From positions 124,001-188,000 of the forward strand of contig NZ_SNXI01000003.1 in the NCBI RefSeq assembly GCF_004362895.1: a stretch of DNA of 64,000 nt, given 5' to 3'. Shown in pieces: positions 1 to 9,143 of this stretch; position 1 is the first letter of the stretch, and each line of letters starts with the position of its first letter. Source of the DNA: Idiomarina aquatica. Its GTDB lineage: Bacteria > Pseudomonadota > Gammaproteobacteria > Enterobacterales > Alteromonadaceae. Position numbers and translations under genes: made by a program. The notes below the pieces were generated by a model. The model was not told where the DNA came from. It made no database searches and was given only the letters and a program-made list of their open reading frames with translations.

Positions 1-834
1 CTTGATGAACATTTGCAGCGCGCCAGCATTGACGAGTCCCTGGCCGCAGCGATGCGGTACGGCGTGTTACTTGGCGGCAAGCGTATCCGGCCCTATCTGA
101 CACTGGCTGTAGCTGAAATATGCCGTGGTGATATGTCAGCCGCATTAACTGCCGCATGCGCCATCGAATCAGTCCACGCATACTCGCTGATTCATGACGA
201 CTTGCCGGCCATGGATGACGACGCCCTGCGGCGAGGTAAGCCAACCTGCCATATTCAATTTAACGAGGCCACAGCTATATTAGCCGGTGACGCCCTGCAG
301 TCTTTCGCTTTTCAGTTGCTATCGCAGCCTCTGCCCAACATAACTCCGGAGCGCCAGTTACAGATGATGCATGTGCTAGCCAAAGCCAGCGGTGGTAACG
401 GCATGTGCGGTGGTCAGGCACTGGATTTAGCAGCCACTCATAAAACACTATCAGAAAACGAATTGCAGCAGGTACATCTGCACAAGACAGGGGCATTGAT
501 TCAAGCCAGTGCTGAGCTGGGTGCTTTGTGTGGCGAAGAAGATGCCCTGGCTTATCGGCGACAATTTAGTGAATTCGCACAACAGCTGGGGTTAGCATTT
601 CAAATTCAGGATGATATTTTGGATGTCACCAGCTCTACCGATGTTTTAGGGAAGCCTCAGGGTTCTGATGAACTTGCCGAGAAATCAACTTACGTTAAGC
701 TACTCGGGCTTGACGGCGCCCGGCAAAAACTGCTTTTATTGCACCAACAAGCACTACAGTCGCTAGCGGATATACCGTACAATACTACACAGCTAGAACA
801 ATTTTCTACGGTTCTGTTAACCCGGGACCATTAA
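1..834 (+). CDS. ispA: Farnesyl diphosphate synthase (5' end cut by window)
   Basis: Polyprenyl synthase that condenses isopentenyl diphosphate with DMAPP/GPP to make farnesyl diphosphate in the cytosol. The reading frame is open to the first base of the window, so the true start lies upstream. The first aspartate-rich motif (DDLPAMDDD), the GxxxQxxDL segment (GGQALDL) and the second aspartate-rich motif (QIQDDILD) are all visible. The frame ends 13 nt before dxs, the common ispA-dxs arrangement. Only a short N-terminal piece, perhaps 20-25 residues, should be missing compared with the usual ~295-residue family length. Confidence 0.95.
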   Translation, partial: LDEHLQRASIDESLAAAMRYGVLLGGKRIRPYLTLAVAEICRGDMSAALTAACAIESVHAYSLIHDDLPAMDDDALRRGKPTCHIQFNEATAILAGDALQSFAFQLLSQPLPNITPERQLQMMHVLAKASGGNGMCGGQALDLAATHKTLSENELQQVHLHKTGALIQASAELGALCGEEDALAYRRQFSEFAQQLGLAFQIQDDILDVTSSTDVLGKPQGSDELAEKSTYVKLLGLDGARQKLLLLHQQALQSLADIPYNTTQLEQFSTVLLTRDH

Positions 835-847
835 ACCAAAGAGTATT

Positions 848-2689
848 ATGACTTCACTTCTTGACCGTATCGAGTTACCTGCGGATTTACGCCGCCTGCC
901 CAAGCACCAACTCAAGCAGGTTTGTGATGAGGTTCGCCAATTTTTACTAAACTCGGTGAGCAAAAGTAGTGGCCACTTAGCGTCGGGCCTGGGAACCGTC
1001 GAACTGACCGTTGCCTTGCATTATGTTTACAACACCCCGGACGATAAGTTGGTCTGGGATGTTGGCCATCAGGCCTATCCGCATAAAATTTTAACCGGCC
1101 GTAAACAGCAGCTACATACGATTCGTCAAAAAGATGGTTTACACCCCTTCCCCTGGAGGGACGAGAGCCCTTATGACGTGCTTTCGGTCGGCCATTCGAG
1201 TACTTCAATATCTGCTGCTCTGGGTATGGCTGTTGCAGCTGAGCGTCGTCGCAGCCGGGAAAAAGTCGTGTCTATCATAGGCGATGGCGCAATGACGGCA
1301 GGCATGGCCTTTGAGGCCATGAATCACGCCGGTGATATTAAACCCGACATGCTGGTGGTGCTTAACGACAACGACATGTCGATATCGGAAAATGTTGGCG
1401 CACTTAACCGACACTTTGCGCGATTATTGTCGGGTAAAGTCTATACCTCGATACGTGAACAAGGCAAAAAGTTACTCAAGCCACTGCCGCAAATTCATCA
1501 CCTCGCCAGCCGCGCCGAAGAGCACATGAAGGGCATGATGGCGCCGGGAACGATTTTTGAAGAGCTTGGCTTTAATTATATTGGCCCGATTGATGGTCAT
1601 GATGTTGACGAACTGGTCGAGACCCTGGCCAACATGCGCGACTTAAAAGGTCCGCAACTACTTCACATTGTGACGCAAAAAGGTAAAGGCTATCAGCCGG
1701 CGGAAAACGACCCGATTGGTTATCATGGCGTGCCAAAATTTGATCCCACGCTGTCGTCATTACCGGTGAAAGCCCCGGGCATTCCCAGTTATTCAGAAAT
1801 TTTTGGCCAGTGGCTTTGTGATGTTGCGAGTCAGGATTCTGCACTCATGGCGATCACTCCCGCAATGCGCGAGGGCTCGGGTATGGTTGAGTTCTCAAAA
1901 CGTTTCCCGCAGCAGTATTTTGATGTTGCTATAGCCGAACAGCATAGCGTTACTTATGCGGCAGGTTTGGCCATTGCCGGTCTTAAACCTGTAGTCGCTA
2001 TCTATTCGACATTTTTACAGCGCGCTTATGACCAACTGATTCACGACGTTGCACTTCAGAACCTCGATATGTTGTTCGCTATCGACCGGGCTGGCGTGGT
2101 CGGTGCTGATGGCCCTACCCATCAGGGTGCATTTGATCTGAGTTATCTGCGCTGTATTCCTAATATGGTGGTCATGGCGCCCAGTGATGAACAAGAATGC
2201 CGTGATATGTTATACACGGGCTATCATTACGCAGGCCCCGCCGCAGTAAGATACCCGCGCGGTAGTGGTAACGGCGTTACCTTGCGCGAAGCTGACCAAC
2301 AGTTAACCCTCGGTAAATCAAACACTGTTCGGCAAGGTAAAAACATTGCCATTTTGAACTTTGGGGTGTTGTTACCTGACTGCATGCAAGCAGCTGAGGA
2401 GCTGGATGCGACCGTTATCGATATGCGCTTTGTAAAACCGATAGATGAACAAGCGATCATCGATGCAGCTAGAGCTCATCAACTTATTGTGACAGTAGAA
2501 GAAAATGCGGTTAGCGGTGGCGCCAGCAGTGCTGTGCTGGAGGTGTTGGCACAACACAAATTATCAGTTAACACGCTAACTCTGGGGCTACCTGACGAAT
2601 TTATTAAGCATGGCTCGCAAGATCAGGTTAGGGCCGAGCTTGGTTTAGACGCCGCTGGCATCGAAGCTCAAATAAAATCGCAGCTATAA
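848..2689 (+). CDS. dxs: 1-deoxy-D-xylulose-5-phosphate synthase
   Basis: Thiamine-diphosphate enzyme that condenses pyruvate and glyceraldehyde-3-phosphate, the entry step of the MEP isoprenoid pathway. At 613 residues it is family length. The N-terminal transketolase half has GHQAYPHK and the ThDP/Mg motif GDGAMTAG...NDNDMSIS. The pyrimidine-binding and C-terminal transketolase domains follow ([26 protein letters not shown]). It lies 13 nt after ispA and is probably co-transcribed, so DXP and FPP synthesis are coupled. Its 3' end overlaps the convergent pgpA by 6 nt. Confidence 0.97.
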   Translation: MTSLLDRIELPADLRRLPKHQLKQVCDEVRQFLLNSVSKSSGHLASGLGTVELTVALHYVYNTPDDKLVWDVGHQAYPHKILTGRKQQLHTIRQKDGLHPFPWRDESPYDVLSVGHSSTSISAALGMAVAAERRRSREKVVSIIGDGAMTAGMAFEAMNHAGDIKPDMLVVLNDNDMSISENVGALNRHFARLLSGKVYTSIREQGKKLLKPLPQIHHLASRAEEHMKGMMAPGTIFEELGFNYIGPIDGHDVDELVETLANMRDLKGPQLLHIVTQKGKGYQPAENDPIGYHGVPKFDPTLSSLPVKAPGIPSYSEIFGQWLCDVASQDSALMAITPAMREGSGMVEFSKRFPQQYFDVAIAEQHSVTYAAGLAIAGLKPVVAIYSTFLQRAYDQLIHDVALQNLDMLFAIDRAGVVGADGPTHQGAFDLSYLRCIPNMVVMAPSDEQECRDMLYTGYHYAGPAAVRYPRGSGNGVTLREADQQLTLGKSNTVRQGKNIAILNFGVLLPDCMQAAEELDATVIDMRFVKPIDEQAIIDAARAHQLIVTVEENAVSGGASSAVLEVLAQHKLSVNTLTLGLPDEFIKHGSQDQVRAELGLDAAGIEAQIKSQL

Positions 2690-3160
2690 CAACGCGTGCT
2701 GCCCGGCGTGTATTAGCAGGCAGCTGACGATGCCTGCTAATACGTCATCCATCATAATTCCGCTACCGCCCGTCAGTCGCTTGTCGACCCAGCCAATAGG
2801 CCAGGGCTTTAAAATGTCAAAAAAACGGAATAGAACAAAAGCAGCGAGCACATAAGTCCAGCTAAACGGTAACGCAAACATCGCGATTGCATAGCCGATA
2901 ATCTCGTCCCAGACAATCGCCGGATGGTCATGAACCCCCATTTTGTCAGCGGTTTTACGGCAAATAAGGATACCCGCCAACGTTCCAACAACAATAAATA
3001 CAGCCATCACAGAAAGCGGGAACAAACTTAATAACCCTACCACTGGAATAGCTGCCACCGTGCCCCAGGTGCCAGGCGCCTTTTTTATCAGCCCGCTACC
3101 AAAACCCAGCGCCAGAAAGTGTACTGGGTTAAGCAGACTGATTCCGGGCCAGCGCTTCAT
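2684..3160 (-). CDS. pgpA: Phosphatidylglycerophosphatase A
   Basis: Inner-membrane phosphatase that dephosphorylates phosphatidylglycerol phosphate in phospholipid synthesis. At 158 residues with about four hydrophobic segments it fits the family. Conserved features are the N-terminal GFGSG...APGTWGT segment and the WDEIIGY motif near residue 85. The start overlaps the thiL stop by 4 nt, so translation is probably coupled. It is the last gene of the leftward nusB-thiL-pgpA group and meets dxs tail to tail. Confidence 0.94.
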   Translation of the reverse strand: MKRWPGISLLNPVHFLALGFGSGLIKKAPGTWGTVAAIPVVGLLSLFPLSVMAVFIVVGTLAGILICRKTADKMGVHDHPAIVWDEIIGYAIAMFALPFSWTYVLAAFVLFRFFDILKPWPIGWVDKRLTGGSGIMMDDVLAGIVSCLLIHAGQHALL

Positions 3161-4152
3161 GATGGGTCAGCCTCAATATTGGCGAAATGATTATAACCGG
3201 AACGCGGCAAGCTTAATGTGTATTCCTCACCGAACAATTTAAAGGTAATTGGTTCCGACGCCACCTTTTGTATTCGTCCAATGCAAATTGGGCGATTTTT
3301 AAGGTGTGCGGTTAGTGTTTCCAGCCGTCCACGATTAGACTCTTCGACCGTAAAACACAATTCATAGTCGTCACCGGCCGTAAGTGCTTTAACAAATGCA
3401 TCTTCTTGCGATAACGTTTCCGTCATCGCTAACGACAGCGGTAATCGGTCTAATTCTATTTCAGCACCAACACCGGAGGCTGACAAAATATGTTGCAGGT
3501 CGGCTAATAATCCATCCGACACATCTATACAGGCGCTGGCGACGCCGCGTAATGATTGCCCAAGGGCTACTCTGGGCGTTGGATAGTGCAAGCGCTCAAC
3601 CAGCTTTTGCAGGTGCGGACTCGCTTTCGGATAGCGTTGTTGGGTGATATCAAGTGCTAGCCCCGCGTCCCCGAGGGGGCCACTCACATACAACCAGTCA
3701 CCGGCCTTTGCACCATCTCGAGTCAGTGCCGAACCGGTTGGTAATTGTCCCTGTGCTGTTACCGTAACTGTTAACGGACCGCGGGTCGTATCACCACCAA
3801 TCAGGGTGCAGCCGTAATACTGACAAACCTCGTGTAATCCCGCGGCGAACTCATTTAGCCACAATTCATCGATATCAGGTAACGTTAGCGCCAAACTGAT
3901 CCAGCAAGGTTCAGCGCCCATTGCGGCCAAGTCACTTAGGTTAACCGCGATACATTTGTGCCCAACCGCGCGGGCGGGCGTGGTCTGATCAAAGTGCACC
4001 CCCTCAACCAGCGTATCGGTAACCGTGACTAACTGATGTTCAGGCTGAACTTGGGTAACAGCACCGTCGTCACCAATACCTATGACCACGTCGCTGCGTT
4101 GTTTTTCCTGACGCTTGAAGTAGTGTTCGATAATGTTAAATTCGTTCTGCAT
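3157..4152 (-). CDS. thiL: Thiamine-monophosphate kinase
   Basis: Phosphorylates thiamine monophosphate to thiamine pyrophosphate, the cofactor used by Dxs encoded nearby. At 331 residues it matches the AIR-synthase-like ThiL family. Visible motifs are GIGDDGAV near residue 25, the VNLSDLAAMGAEP segment, GGDTTRG in the middle, and SDGL and TAGDDYEL in the C-terminal half. It follows nusB after about 60 nt that contain a strong hairpin, and it overlaps pgpA by 4 nt. nusB-thiL-pgpA is a classical gammaproteobacterial order. Confidence 0.95.
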   Translation of the reverse strand: MQNEFNIIEHYFKRQEKQRSDVVIGIGDDGAVTQVQPEHQLVTVTDTLVEGVHFDQTTPARAVGHKCIAVNLSDLAAMGAEPCWISLALTLPDIDELWLNEFAAGLHEVCQYYGCTLIGGDTTRGPLTVTVTAQGQLPTGSALTRDGAKAGDWLYVSGPLGDAGLALDITQQRYPKASPHLQKLVERLHYPTPRVALGQSLRGVASACIDVSDGLLADLQHILSASGVGAEIELDRLPLSLAMTETLSQEDAFVKALTAGDDYELCFTVEESNRGRLETLTAHLKNRPICIGRIQKVASEPITFKLFGEEYTLSLPRSGYNHFANIEADPS

Positions 4153-4172
4153 GGGGAAAGCCGTGGCGGGTC

Positions 4173-4195
4173 GCGAGCAGCCGTAGGCTGCTCGC
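4173..4195. repeat. Perfect 10-bp hairpin with GTA triloop (REP-like)
   Basis: A 10-bp perfect stem (gcgagcagcc / ggctgctcgc) closes a three-base loop, GTA, in the thiL-nusB gap. No T-tract follows directly on the minus strand, the coding direction, so an intrinsic terminator is unlikely. The short GC stem and triloop resemble the hairpins at 62663-62750 and the repeats at 47744-47820. It could be a REP-like element or an mRNA-processing/stability hairpin. Confidence 0.6.
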
Positions 4196-4211
4196 TATGT
4201 TGATTTTTAAA

Positions 4212-4631
4212 TTACTGACGCACAGGGCGCAGAGAGTCAACCGCTTTATCCAGCACACCATTAACAAAACGGTGACTGTCATCAGCGCCAAAGGATTTAG
4301 CTAGTTCAATCGCTTCGTTAATGGCTACTTTATAAGGTACATCCAGACGCTCTCTTAACTCGAACGCGGCAATTCTCAGCACTGCCAATTCGACCGGGTC
4401 AAGCTCTTTAATTGGGCGATCCAGAAAAGGAGCTATCGATTCATCGAGGCTCTTATAATAGCTACCAACACCACGCAATAAATCGAGGAAGTAGTCGACA
4501 TCAACCTTACTGGTGTCGGTGTCTGTCAGGTACTGAGCTTCGATGTCAGAAAACGTATTTTGTGACAACTGCCAGGAATAGACCGCTTGTACCGCTAATT
4601 TGCGTGCTTTACGTCGTGCTGCAGGTTTCAT
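4212..4631 (-). CDS. nusB: Transcription antitermination factor NusB
   Basis: Small all-helical RNA-binding protein that joins NusE (S10) at boxA in rRNA antitermination complexes. At 139 residues it is typical. The N-terminal [19 protein letters not shown] and C-terminal [26 protein letters not shown] segments are the family hallmarks. It lies 10 nt downstream of ribH on the same strand, the usual ribH-nusB pairing, and is probably co-transcribed with it. Confidence 0.96.
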   Translation of the reverse strand: MKPAARRKARKLAVQAVYSWQLSQNTFSDIEAQYLTDTDTSKVDVDYFLDLLRGVGSYYKSLDESIAPFLDRPIKELDPVELAVLRIAAFELRERLDVPYKVAINEAIELAKSFGADDSHRFVNGVLDKAVDSLRPVRQ

Positions 4632-4641
4632 TATTTTCTCC

Positions 4642-5106
4642 TCACAGCTTGGCTAAAACGTTAACCATTTCGAGCGCGCTCAGCGCAGCTTCCGAGCCTT
4701 TATTGCCGGCTTTCGAACCGCTTCGCTCAATCGCCTGCTCGATGTTCTCGGTGGTGATAACACCATTAGCAACAGGCAGTCCAAACTCAGTAGCAACGCG
4801 ACCCAATCCGCTATTGCATTCACCTGCAACGAAATCGAAATGCGGCGTGCCGCCGCGAATTACCGCTCCAACAGCAATAATCGCATCGTAATCACCCGAT
4901 GCAGCCAGTTTTTTTGCGGTGACCGGCATTTCATAGGCGCCTGGCACCCGGATCACGGTGATATCATCACTACTGACCTGGCCGTAATGTTGCAATGTTT
5001 GAACTGCACCATCTAACAAGCTTTCGACAACAAAGTGGTTAAACCGTGAAACAATGATGGCGAATTTTTTTCCGCTAGCGGCGATACCGCCTTCGATAAC
5101 TTGCAT
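4642..5106 (-). CDS. ribH: 6,7-dimethyl-8-ribityllumazine synthase
   Basis: Penultimate step of riboflavin synthesis: joins 5-amino-6-ribitylamino-uracil and 3,4-dihydroxy-2-butanone 4-phosphate. At 154 residues it is family length. Key segments are FAIIVSRFN near the N-terminus, [22 protein letters not shown] (containing the catalytic-region His) and [15 protein letters not shown]. It is followed by nusB at 10 nt. The other rib genes are not in the window. Confidence 0.96.
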   Translation of the reverse strand: MQVIEGGIAASGKKFAIIVSRFNHFVVESLLDGAVQTLQHYGQVSSDDITVIRVPGAYEMPVTAKKLAASGDYDAIIAVGAVIRGGTPHFDFVAGECNSGLGRVATEFGLPVANGVITTENIEQAIERSGSKAGNKGSEAALSALEMVNVLAKL

Positions 5107-5165
5107 ATCAATTTCCCTTATTCAATTTGGCGCGAATAATAGCATAAAATCCGTCTATTTGCGGT

Positions 5166-5819
5166 TTATTTGCGCGCTAAAGTATAAGAATAGAAGCGCT
5201 CCTGAGTATCACGGTTTTGGCCAACAAACCGTGCTGAGCTGCTCTCTAATAATGAAATGGTCACGCGGTTGTTGTCGGCGACGGGGAATAAAACTTGCTG
5301 CCAGGGCCAGCTGGAACGTAACCAATCCACTAATAGTTGAAACAGGTCATTATGCAGGCTGGCATTAACGGCCGGTTCAGTAAGCCACCAGGTAATTTCT
5401 GCATTAAATTTGCTGCCCTGTATTGTACCTGATTGACCGCGTTGTTCCGGAACGGGCACAAAATACACCGCTCCGACCACCATATCGCGCTCGCGATCAA
5501 TAACAAGATAGGTAAACGCTGTTTGTTGCTGCCACTGTTTTAGATGCAGCTTTACCATGGATTGGTTTTGTTCTAAGGAGCTTTTTTCTGAAGGCCAACT
5601 CCAACCGAGTTGGCTATAGAGATAGCGTTGAGACCCCATATAGCTATGGAAGAGACGCTCTGCATCGGCAGCCTCAATGGGGCGCACTAGCAATGATGAC
5701 GACTCCGCCTTTTGCGGTGTCGACCAACCGGATTGCCAAAATTCAGCGGCATTGACGAATGATCCCCAACACAGACTGACTATAACAATGCCACAGCAAG
5801 CCAATAGCCGGTTCATCAA
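5166..5819 (-). CDS. GNAT-fold acetyltransferase-like protein with signal peptide
   Basis: A 217-residue protein starting with a typical signal peptide: MNR, a hydrophobic core to about residue 20, and an NAA cleavage-like site. The mature part looks like a GNAT fold: an LVRPIEAADAERLF N-terminus, a VVGAVYFV strand, an EITWWLTEPAVN strand/loop, and a C-terminal NNRVTISLLESSSARFVG segment. GNAT enzymes normally use cytosolic acetyl-CoA, so export would be unusual. The start overlaps the upstream acyltransferase stop by 4 nt (ATGA). The substrate is unknown. The alternative is that translation starts internally and the protein stays cytosolic. Confidence 0.65.
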   Translation of the reverse strand: MMNRLLACCGIVIVSLCWGSFVNAAEFWQSGWSTPQKAESSSLLVRPIEAADAERLFHSYMGSQRYLYSQLGWSWPSEKSSLEQNQSMVKLHLKQWQQQTAFTYLVIDRERDMVVGAVYFVPVPEQRGQSGTIQGSKFNAEITWWLTEPAVNASLHNDLFQLLVDWLRSSWPWQQVLFPVADNNRVTISLLESSSARFVGQNRDTQERFYSYTLARK

Positions 5820-6418
5820 CTATACTCCGCGCGCTTACCCTGAGCATGGGCAAAAAAGCTTTTTACGCGTTCCAGTTCTTTTTCTATCTCACCAGCAACC
5901 ATGACTGCCGGACCAATATCGATAGCTTTACGAGCAAAATCCATCGCTACAGGAATAATCGGCACATTAGCTTGTTTGGCCATATGTAAGAAGCCTTTCT
6001 TCCATTGCTGGACTTTTTTTCGGGTTCCTTCCGGCGTTATGACCAAAATAAGTTCATTTTGACTTTCAAATTCCGACACCATTTTACCCACGACGCCATT
6101 GGCCGCGCTGCGGTCAATCGGAATGCCGCCCAGCTTTAACATTAACCCCTTAATAGGAAAACGGAACAAGCTGGCTTTACCAAGATAATTAAGTTTTAAT
6201 CCCAGTGCCAGCATCACAAACACGCCCACAGGAAAGTCCCAGTTGGAAGTATGTGGGGCTATCGGAATTATCGCTTTTTTGACATCCGGCATCTGGCCAT
6301 TGATCTTCCAGCCTCCGAATAACCGTAACCCAACGCGGCCAACCCACTTTAAAAACCGCCCTTTACGTGTAGGGAATTCGCCTTTTGCGTGGGCTGGAAC
6401 CTTCTCTATCTCATTCAT
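5816..6418 (-). CDS. PlsC-like 1-acyl-glycerol-phosphate acyltransferase
   Basis: Lysophospholipid acyltransferase family protein of 200 residues, probably acting on glycerophospholipids at the inner membrane. The catalytic HX4D-type motif is HTSNWD (residues ~57-62), and the acceptor-binding PEGTRKK motif lies near residue 130. It belongs to the short PlsC-like subgroup often annotated as 1-acyl-sn-glycerol-3-phosphate acyltransferase. It overlaps both neighbours by 4 nt, so the DUF3014 protein, this gene and the exported GNAT probably form one translationally coupled unit. Confidence 0.85.
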   Translation of the reverse strand: MNEIEKVPAHAKGEFPTRKGRFLKWVGRVGLRLFGGWKINGQMPDVKKAIIPIAPHTSNWDFPVGVFVMLALGLKLNYLGKASLFRFPIKGLMLKLGGIPIDRSAANGVVGKMVSEFESQNELILVITPEGTRKKVQQWKKGFLHMAKQANVPIIPVAMDFARKAIDIGPAVMVAGEIEKELERVKSFFAHAQGKRAEYS

Positions 6419-7326
6419 AGGTTTGCTTTAAATACTCGTCTAATGTCGCGCAATTTCTGCTTGATACGTTTTATGTTGTCAGGCCCCATGCGTAACAATT
6501 GTTTTTGCGCAGGCGGCAAGCCCTCGTAAGCAGGGTCAGCATAGGTATACATAACTTCGTCATCTTTTACCTGAACCAATGTTTCTGGTACCGGTGTTGC
6601 CAGCAATACATCAATTGCGTCCAACATCGCATCGGTAAAGTCAGCGTCTGGATAACCGATTTCGCCGTAGGCTTGCTGCATTAGCGGTTTAAACAGTTCG
6701 TAATTTTCAATTAGTGCCTGCTCTTCGATGCTGACGAACCAGTCAACCAATGCGTCGTAGCGTTGATAACTGCGCTCATCAATATAGAGTTCCCCGTCTA
6801 TTTCCATCACTTGAAAACGGCCGTCGGGACGCTGAACAATGGTTCTGTCTCTAACCAGCGTACCGTTGCGCAAATTATCGATAATGACTACTGCATCGCG
6901 AACCAGTTGTGAGCTCTTCAACGGCTGTATTACCACACCGCTGGTGTCCAGAGTTTGCAACACAGTTGGGGTGCTCTCATCTAACGCCGGTAGCTGTGGC
7001 TCGGGGACAGGTTCTGGTTCGGGCTTTGCTTGGGGCTCAGGCGTTGCAGCCTGTTCGGGCTCATCAACTTCAACGGCTGCAGGCGATGGTTCCGGTTTAG
7101 GTTCAGTTGTGGCCTGCTGTTCATCCACTACTGCCGTCTCAGACACTGTGTTGGCAGGTTCCGCTACTTTTTCGGTCGTGGTCTGCTGGTCTGCCGGCAG
7201 CCACCACCATACAACGGCGATAATTACCGCAATAATAACAATAGCAACCGCGATAACGGTAGTACGACTTTTTGAAGCCGCACCATCGGCATATTCTTGC
7301 TGCTGTTCCGTATTATTATCTGTCAT
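6415..7326 (-). CDS. DUF3014 membrane-anchored protein
   Basis: Uncharacterised protein of about 303 residues. I start it at the ATG giving MTDNNTEQ, because the longer frame would add an unconserved 32-residue leader reaching into yaaA. A short cytosolic segment precedes one transmembrane helix rich in Ile/Val/Ala (about residues 20-43). Then comes a low-complexity Pro/Glu/Ala linker to about residue 125, and a folded C-terminal DUF3014 domain, presumably periplasmic. Function is unknown. It overlaps the PlsC-like gene by 4 nt and begins 34 nt after yaaA. Confidence 0.8.
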   Translation of the reverse strand: MTDNNTEQQQEYADGAASKSRTTVIAVAIVIIAVIIAVVWWWLPADQQTTTEKVAEPANTVSETAVVDEQQATTEPKPEPSPAAVEVDEPEQAATPEPQAKPEPEPVPEPQLPALDESTPTVLQTLDTSGVVIQPLKSSQLVRDAVVIIDNLRNGTLVRDRTIVQRPDGRFQVMEIDGELYIDERSYQRYDALVDWFVSIEEQALIENYELFKPLMQQAYGEIGYPDADFTDAMLDAIDVLLATPVPETLVQVKDDEVMYTYADPAYEGLPPAQKQLLRMGPDNIKRIKQKLRDIRRVFKANL

Positions 7327-7360
7327 AATATTTCCGCCATTGCTACAAGGATTAAGGAGC

Positions 7361-8140
7361 CTACCGATTAGCTTCTGCGCGTTTGAATACCAGTTGTTTA
7401 TCACTGGATTCATCGGCGTCAAATTGATATCCAGCCAAATTAAACGCTTTTAAGTCAGACACAGATTGTGGTTTTTGGTTCACCATAAAGCGTGCCATCA
7501 AGCCACGAGCTTTCTTGGCATAAAAACTGATCACTTTATACTGACCGTTTTTTTCGTCTTTGAATACTGGTGTCACCACGGTCGCGTTTAACTTTTTAAC
7601 GTTTACCGCCGAAAAGTACTCATTAGAAGCCAGGTTAACCAACGTATCAGCGCCCTGCTCTTGCAAGTCGTTATTTAACAACTCGGTAATGGTATCGCCC
7701 CAGAACTCATAGAGGTTTTTGCCACGGGGATTGTTTAGCTTTGTGCCCATTTCCAGACGGTAGGCTTGCATCAAGTCGAGCGGCCGCAACAATCCGTATA
7801 AACCTGAAAGAATACGTAACTGTTGCTGCGCCGAGGTCAATGCTTGTGTATCCAGGGTTGCAGCATCCAGGCCTGCGTAAACATCACCGTTAAACGCAAA
7901 TACCGCAGGTCTTGCGTTACCCTCGTCAAACGGCAACTGCCAATCACTAAAGCGAGCAGCATTGAGGCCGGCCAGTTTATCGCTGATCTTCATCAGTGAA
8001 GCCAACTGTTGTGGACTCAAATCACGGCAAACCTCCACCAAAGACTGAGCATCATCCAGTAACCGTGGTTGTGTTACATCGACTGAAGCGTATTCCGTCT
8101 CATAATCTAAGTTTTTCGCCGGTGACAATACTGCTAGCAT
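7361..8140 (-). CDS. yaaA: Peroxide stress protein YaaA (DUF328)
   Basis: DUF328/UPF0246 family protein, 259 residues, cytosolic. In E. coli YaaA limits free iron and protects DNA and proteins under H2O2 stress. The start [15 protein letters not shown], the [23 protein letters not shown] segment and the C-terminal ARGLMARFM are characteristic. It lies 47 nt after secF, separated from it by an intrinsic terminator, so it likely has its own promoter or depends on read-through. Confidence 0.93.
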   Translation of the reverse strand: MLAVLSPAKNLDYETEYASVDVTQPRLLDDAQSLVEVCRDLSPQQLASLMKISDKLAGLNAARFSDWQLPFDEGNARPAVFAFNGDVYAGLDAATLDTQALTSAQQQLRILSGLYGLLRPLDLMQAYRLEMGTKLNNPRGKNLYEFWGDTITELLNNDLQEQGADTLVNLASNEYFSAVNVKKLNATVVTPVFKDEKNGQYKVISFYAKKARGLMARFMVNQKPQSVSDLKAFNLAGYQFDADESSDKQLVFKRAEANR

Positions 8141-8160
8141 TTTTTATTCCTCACTTTAGC

Positions 8161-8197
8161 AAAAAGGCTATTGCCCTAACCGCTGGGTTAAGGCAAT
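8161..8197 (-). terminator. Rho-independent terminator of the yajC-secD-secF operon
   Basis: Read on the minus strand, a 12-bp stem with one mismatch (attgccttaacc / ggttagggcaat) and a short loop is followed after four bases by five T residues. It starts inside the last codons of secF and ends the leftward Sec operon. Confidence 0.75.
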
Positions 8198-9135
8198 GGG
8201 TCCTGATCGGCACCCTCTTTTTCTACCTCGGTTGGCATCAAGTCCTCACGGCTCACGCCAAAGGTTATCGCAACCGAACTCGCGATGAAAATTGACGAGT
8301 AAGTACCGATAACAACACCAAATAGTAACGCGGTAGAGAAGCCGTGGATCAATGGCCCACCTAAAAAGAATAGCGTTAACAACACTAAAATGGTGGTTAA
8401 CGAGGTTACCAATGTCCGGCTCAATGTATCGGTTAACGCTCTGTTAACCGTTTGCATTGGGGTTAGCTTGGCATATTTGCGGAAGGTTTCCCGGATACGA
8501 TCAGACACCACCACGGTATCGTTTATCGAATAACCTATCACCGCCAGCAATGCTGCCAACACGGTAAGATCAAATTCTAATTGCAAGAACGAAAATAAAC
8601 CCAGCGTTAAAATCACGTCATGAGCCAAGGCTGCAACTGCACCCACCGCCAGGCGCCATTCAAAGCGCAATGCGATGTAAATGAGGATACAGATCAGCGC
8701 CGTTAACATCGCCAGGCCGCCTTGTTCGATGAACTCATCACCGACGTTCGGGCCAACAAACTCGATACGGCGCATTTCGATACCCGCATCGATATTTGCC
8801 CTTAACGCGTCGAGTATAGTTGTACCAAGCTGCTCTGCTTTGACGTCAGTGCGTGGCTCGAGACGAATCAACAAGTCCTGCTGAGTACCGTAGTTTTGCA
8901 CTACCGCGTCGCCAAAGCCGTTATCATCAAGTACCGACCGCACTTGATTCAGATCAGCCGGTTGCTGAAAACCAACTTCGATTAAAGTACCGCCGGTAAA
9001 GTCTAGTCCAAAATTCAACTTATTAACCGACAAGGACACAATCGATGCAACCAGCAGTAAGCCACTGATTATCGCGAACACGCCCCGGAAGCGCATAAAC
9101 GGAATTCGTTCGTCTGTACTTATTATTTCTCGCAT
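8188..9135 (-). CDS. secF: Protein translocase subunit SecF
   Basis: Inner-membrane Sec accessory subunit that works with SecD to drive late steps of protein export with the proton motive force. It has 315 residues and six expected membrane helices. Visible landmarks are LDFTGGTLIEV in the periplasmic domain start, GPNVGDEF, and the RND-type VIGYSINDTVVVSDRIRE segment. It follows secD after 8 nt in the usual yajC-secD-secF order. Confidence 0.97.
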   Translation of the reverse strand: MREIISTDERIPFMRFRGVFAIISGLLLVASIVSLSVNKLNFGLDFTGGTLIEVGFQQPADLNQVRSVLDDNGFGDAVVQNYGTQQDLLIRLEPRTDVKAEQLGTTILDALRANIDAGIEMRRIEFVGPNVGDEFIEQGGLAMLTALICILIYIALRFEWRLAVGAVAALAHDVILTLGLFSFLQLEFDLTVLAALLAVIGYSINDTVVVSDRIRETFRKYAKLTPMQTVNRALTDTLSRTLVTSLTTILVLLTLFFLGGPLIHGFSTALLFGVVIGTYSSIFIASSVAITFGVSREDLMPTEVEKEGADQDPLP

Positions 9136-9143
9136 AATATCGC

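Noticed and set aside
6839-7453. 204-codon plus-strand frame
   Set aside because: Antisense of the DUF3014 gene; its Ser/Gly/Ala repeats mirror the Pro/Glu-rich linker of the real protein.
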